Assembly (NCBI GenBank): GCA_902168205.1
Contig: CABHOK010000001.1
Location: 51,668 to 115,667, forward strand
Direction of reading: 5' to 3'
Source: an uncultured Chitinophaga sp.
Lineage (GTDB): Bacteria; Bacteroidota; Bacteroidia; Cytophagales; Cyclobacteriaceae
Length of the DNA: 64,000 bases
Part shown: piece by piece, positions 63,997 to 64,000 of the stretch
Layout: every line of letters starts with the position of its first letter
Numbering within the stretch: position 1 is the first letter of the stretch
Notes under the pieces: generated by a model
What the model was told of the DNA's origin: nothing
The model's database searches: none
What the model saw: the letters and a program-made list of their open reading frames with translations, nothing else
Position numbers and translations under genes: made by a program

Positions 63997-64000
63997 ATGA
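63997..64000 (+). CDS. Possible start of a further gene, cut by window end
   Basis: An ATG at 63997 lies 8 bases after AGGAG (63984-63988), an unusually clear ribosome site for this genome. Only four bases of the gene are in the window, so nothing can be said about its product. The stretch 63828-63996 holds no other gene that I can see. Confidence 0.35.

Overview
The window looks like ordinary chromosome from a Bacteroidetes (Bacteroidota) bacterium, most likely of the Cytophagales type. Support comes from two proteins with type IX secretion (Por) C-terminal sorting domains, DUF4292, GWxTD, DUF1599 and DUF5522 proteins, a BT_3928-type DoxX protein, a GldN-free gliding/T9SS-style secretome rich in lipoproteins, bacillithiol synthesis (BshA), and promoters of the TTTG-N19-TAnnTTTG kind. 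There are no tRNA or rRNA genes, insertion sequences, prophage or CRISPR arrays that I can see; gene density is high and the genes are mostly housekeeping or cell-envelope.

Layout. 1-5.6 kb: 3' part of bshA, a fatty-acid-hydroxylase, a tiny minus-strand lipoprotein missed by long-ORF calling, a VWA/MoxR-type ATPase pair, and an AlbA_2 protein. 5.6-12 kb: a PIN-PhoH ATPase behind a long leader with phased repeats, sucD, and a minus-strand trio of an orphan CHASE2 membrane sensor with two paralogous secreted FecR-like/TPR proteins. 12-20 kb: meaB, DUF5522, a BtuF/FhuD-like binding lipoprotein, a WG-repeat protein, the FloA/NfeD membrane pair and proS. 20-27 kb: a Trp/Tyr/Asn-rich secreted protein with a FadL/PorV-like outer-membrane protein, aroK, a DoxX protein, DUF1599, then folP-cdaA (c-di-AMP synthase). 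27-34 kb: a secreted WD40-caspase fusion, a small membrane protein, and a threonine-to-glycine locus (kbl, a Pro-rich repeat protein, and a divergent SDR-type threonine dehydrogenase). 34-37 kb: two T9SS cargo proteins. 37-48 kb: crotonase, flippase, sugar nucleotidyltransferase, then an overlapping TPR-DUF4292-EnvC-like run, then tatA-gatA-mltD with a consensus promoter, and a GWxTD protein. 49-64 kb: methyltransferase, a giant TPR protein, a nuclease, a Tricorn-like protease, a GroES-like protein, Xaa-Pro aminopeptidase, an MFS pump with a convergent membrane-bound AraC regulator, acylphosphatase, YciI, and an NTF2-like lipoprotein.

How genes work together. Several neighbouring sets make functional sense: VWA+MoxR (a chaperone-like ATPase and its adaptor), FloA+NfeD (membrane microdomain), Kbl+Tdh (threonine catabolism), TPR+DUF4292+EnvC-like (envelope/cell division), and CHASE2+two FecR-like proteins (a possible sensory module without a known output). 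The least explained signals are non-coding: two heptad-periodic dyad elements that each fill the gap between convergent genes, a related octad-periodic dyad between aroK and the DoxX gene, helically phased TGAAAT words ahead of phoH, and a general excess of the word TATA. Among proteins, the 1159-residue TPR protein is built from a super-repeat of exactly 714 bp (seven 34-residue TPRs) repeated without a single indel.
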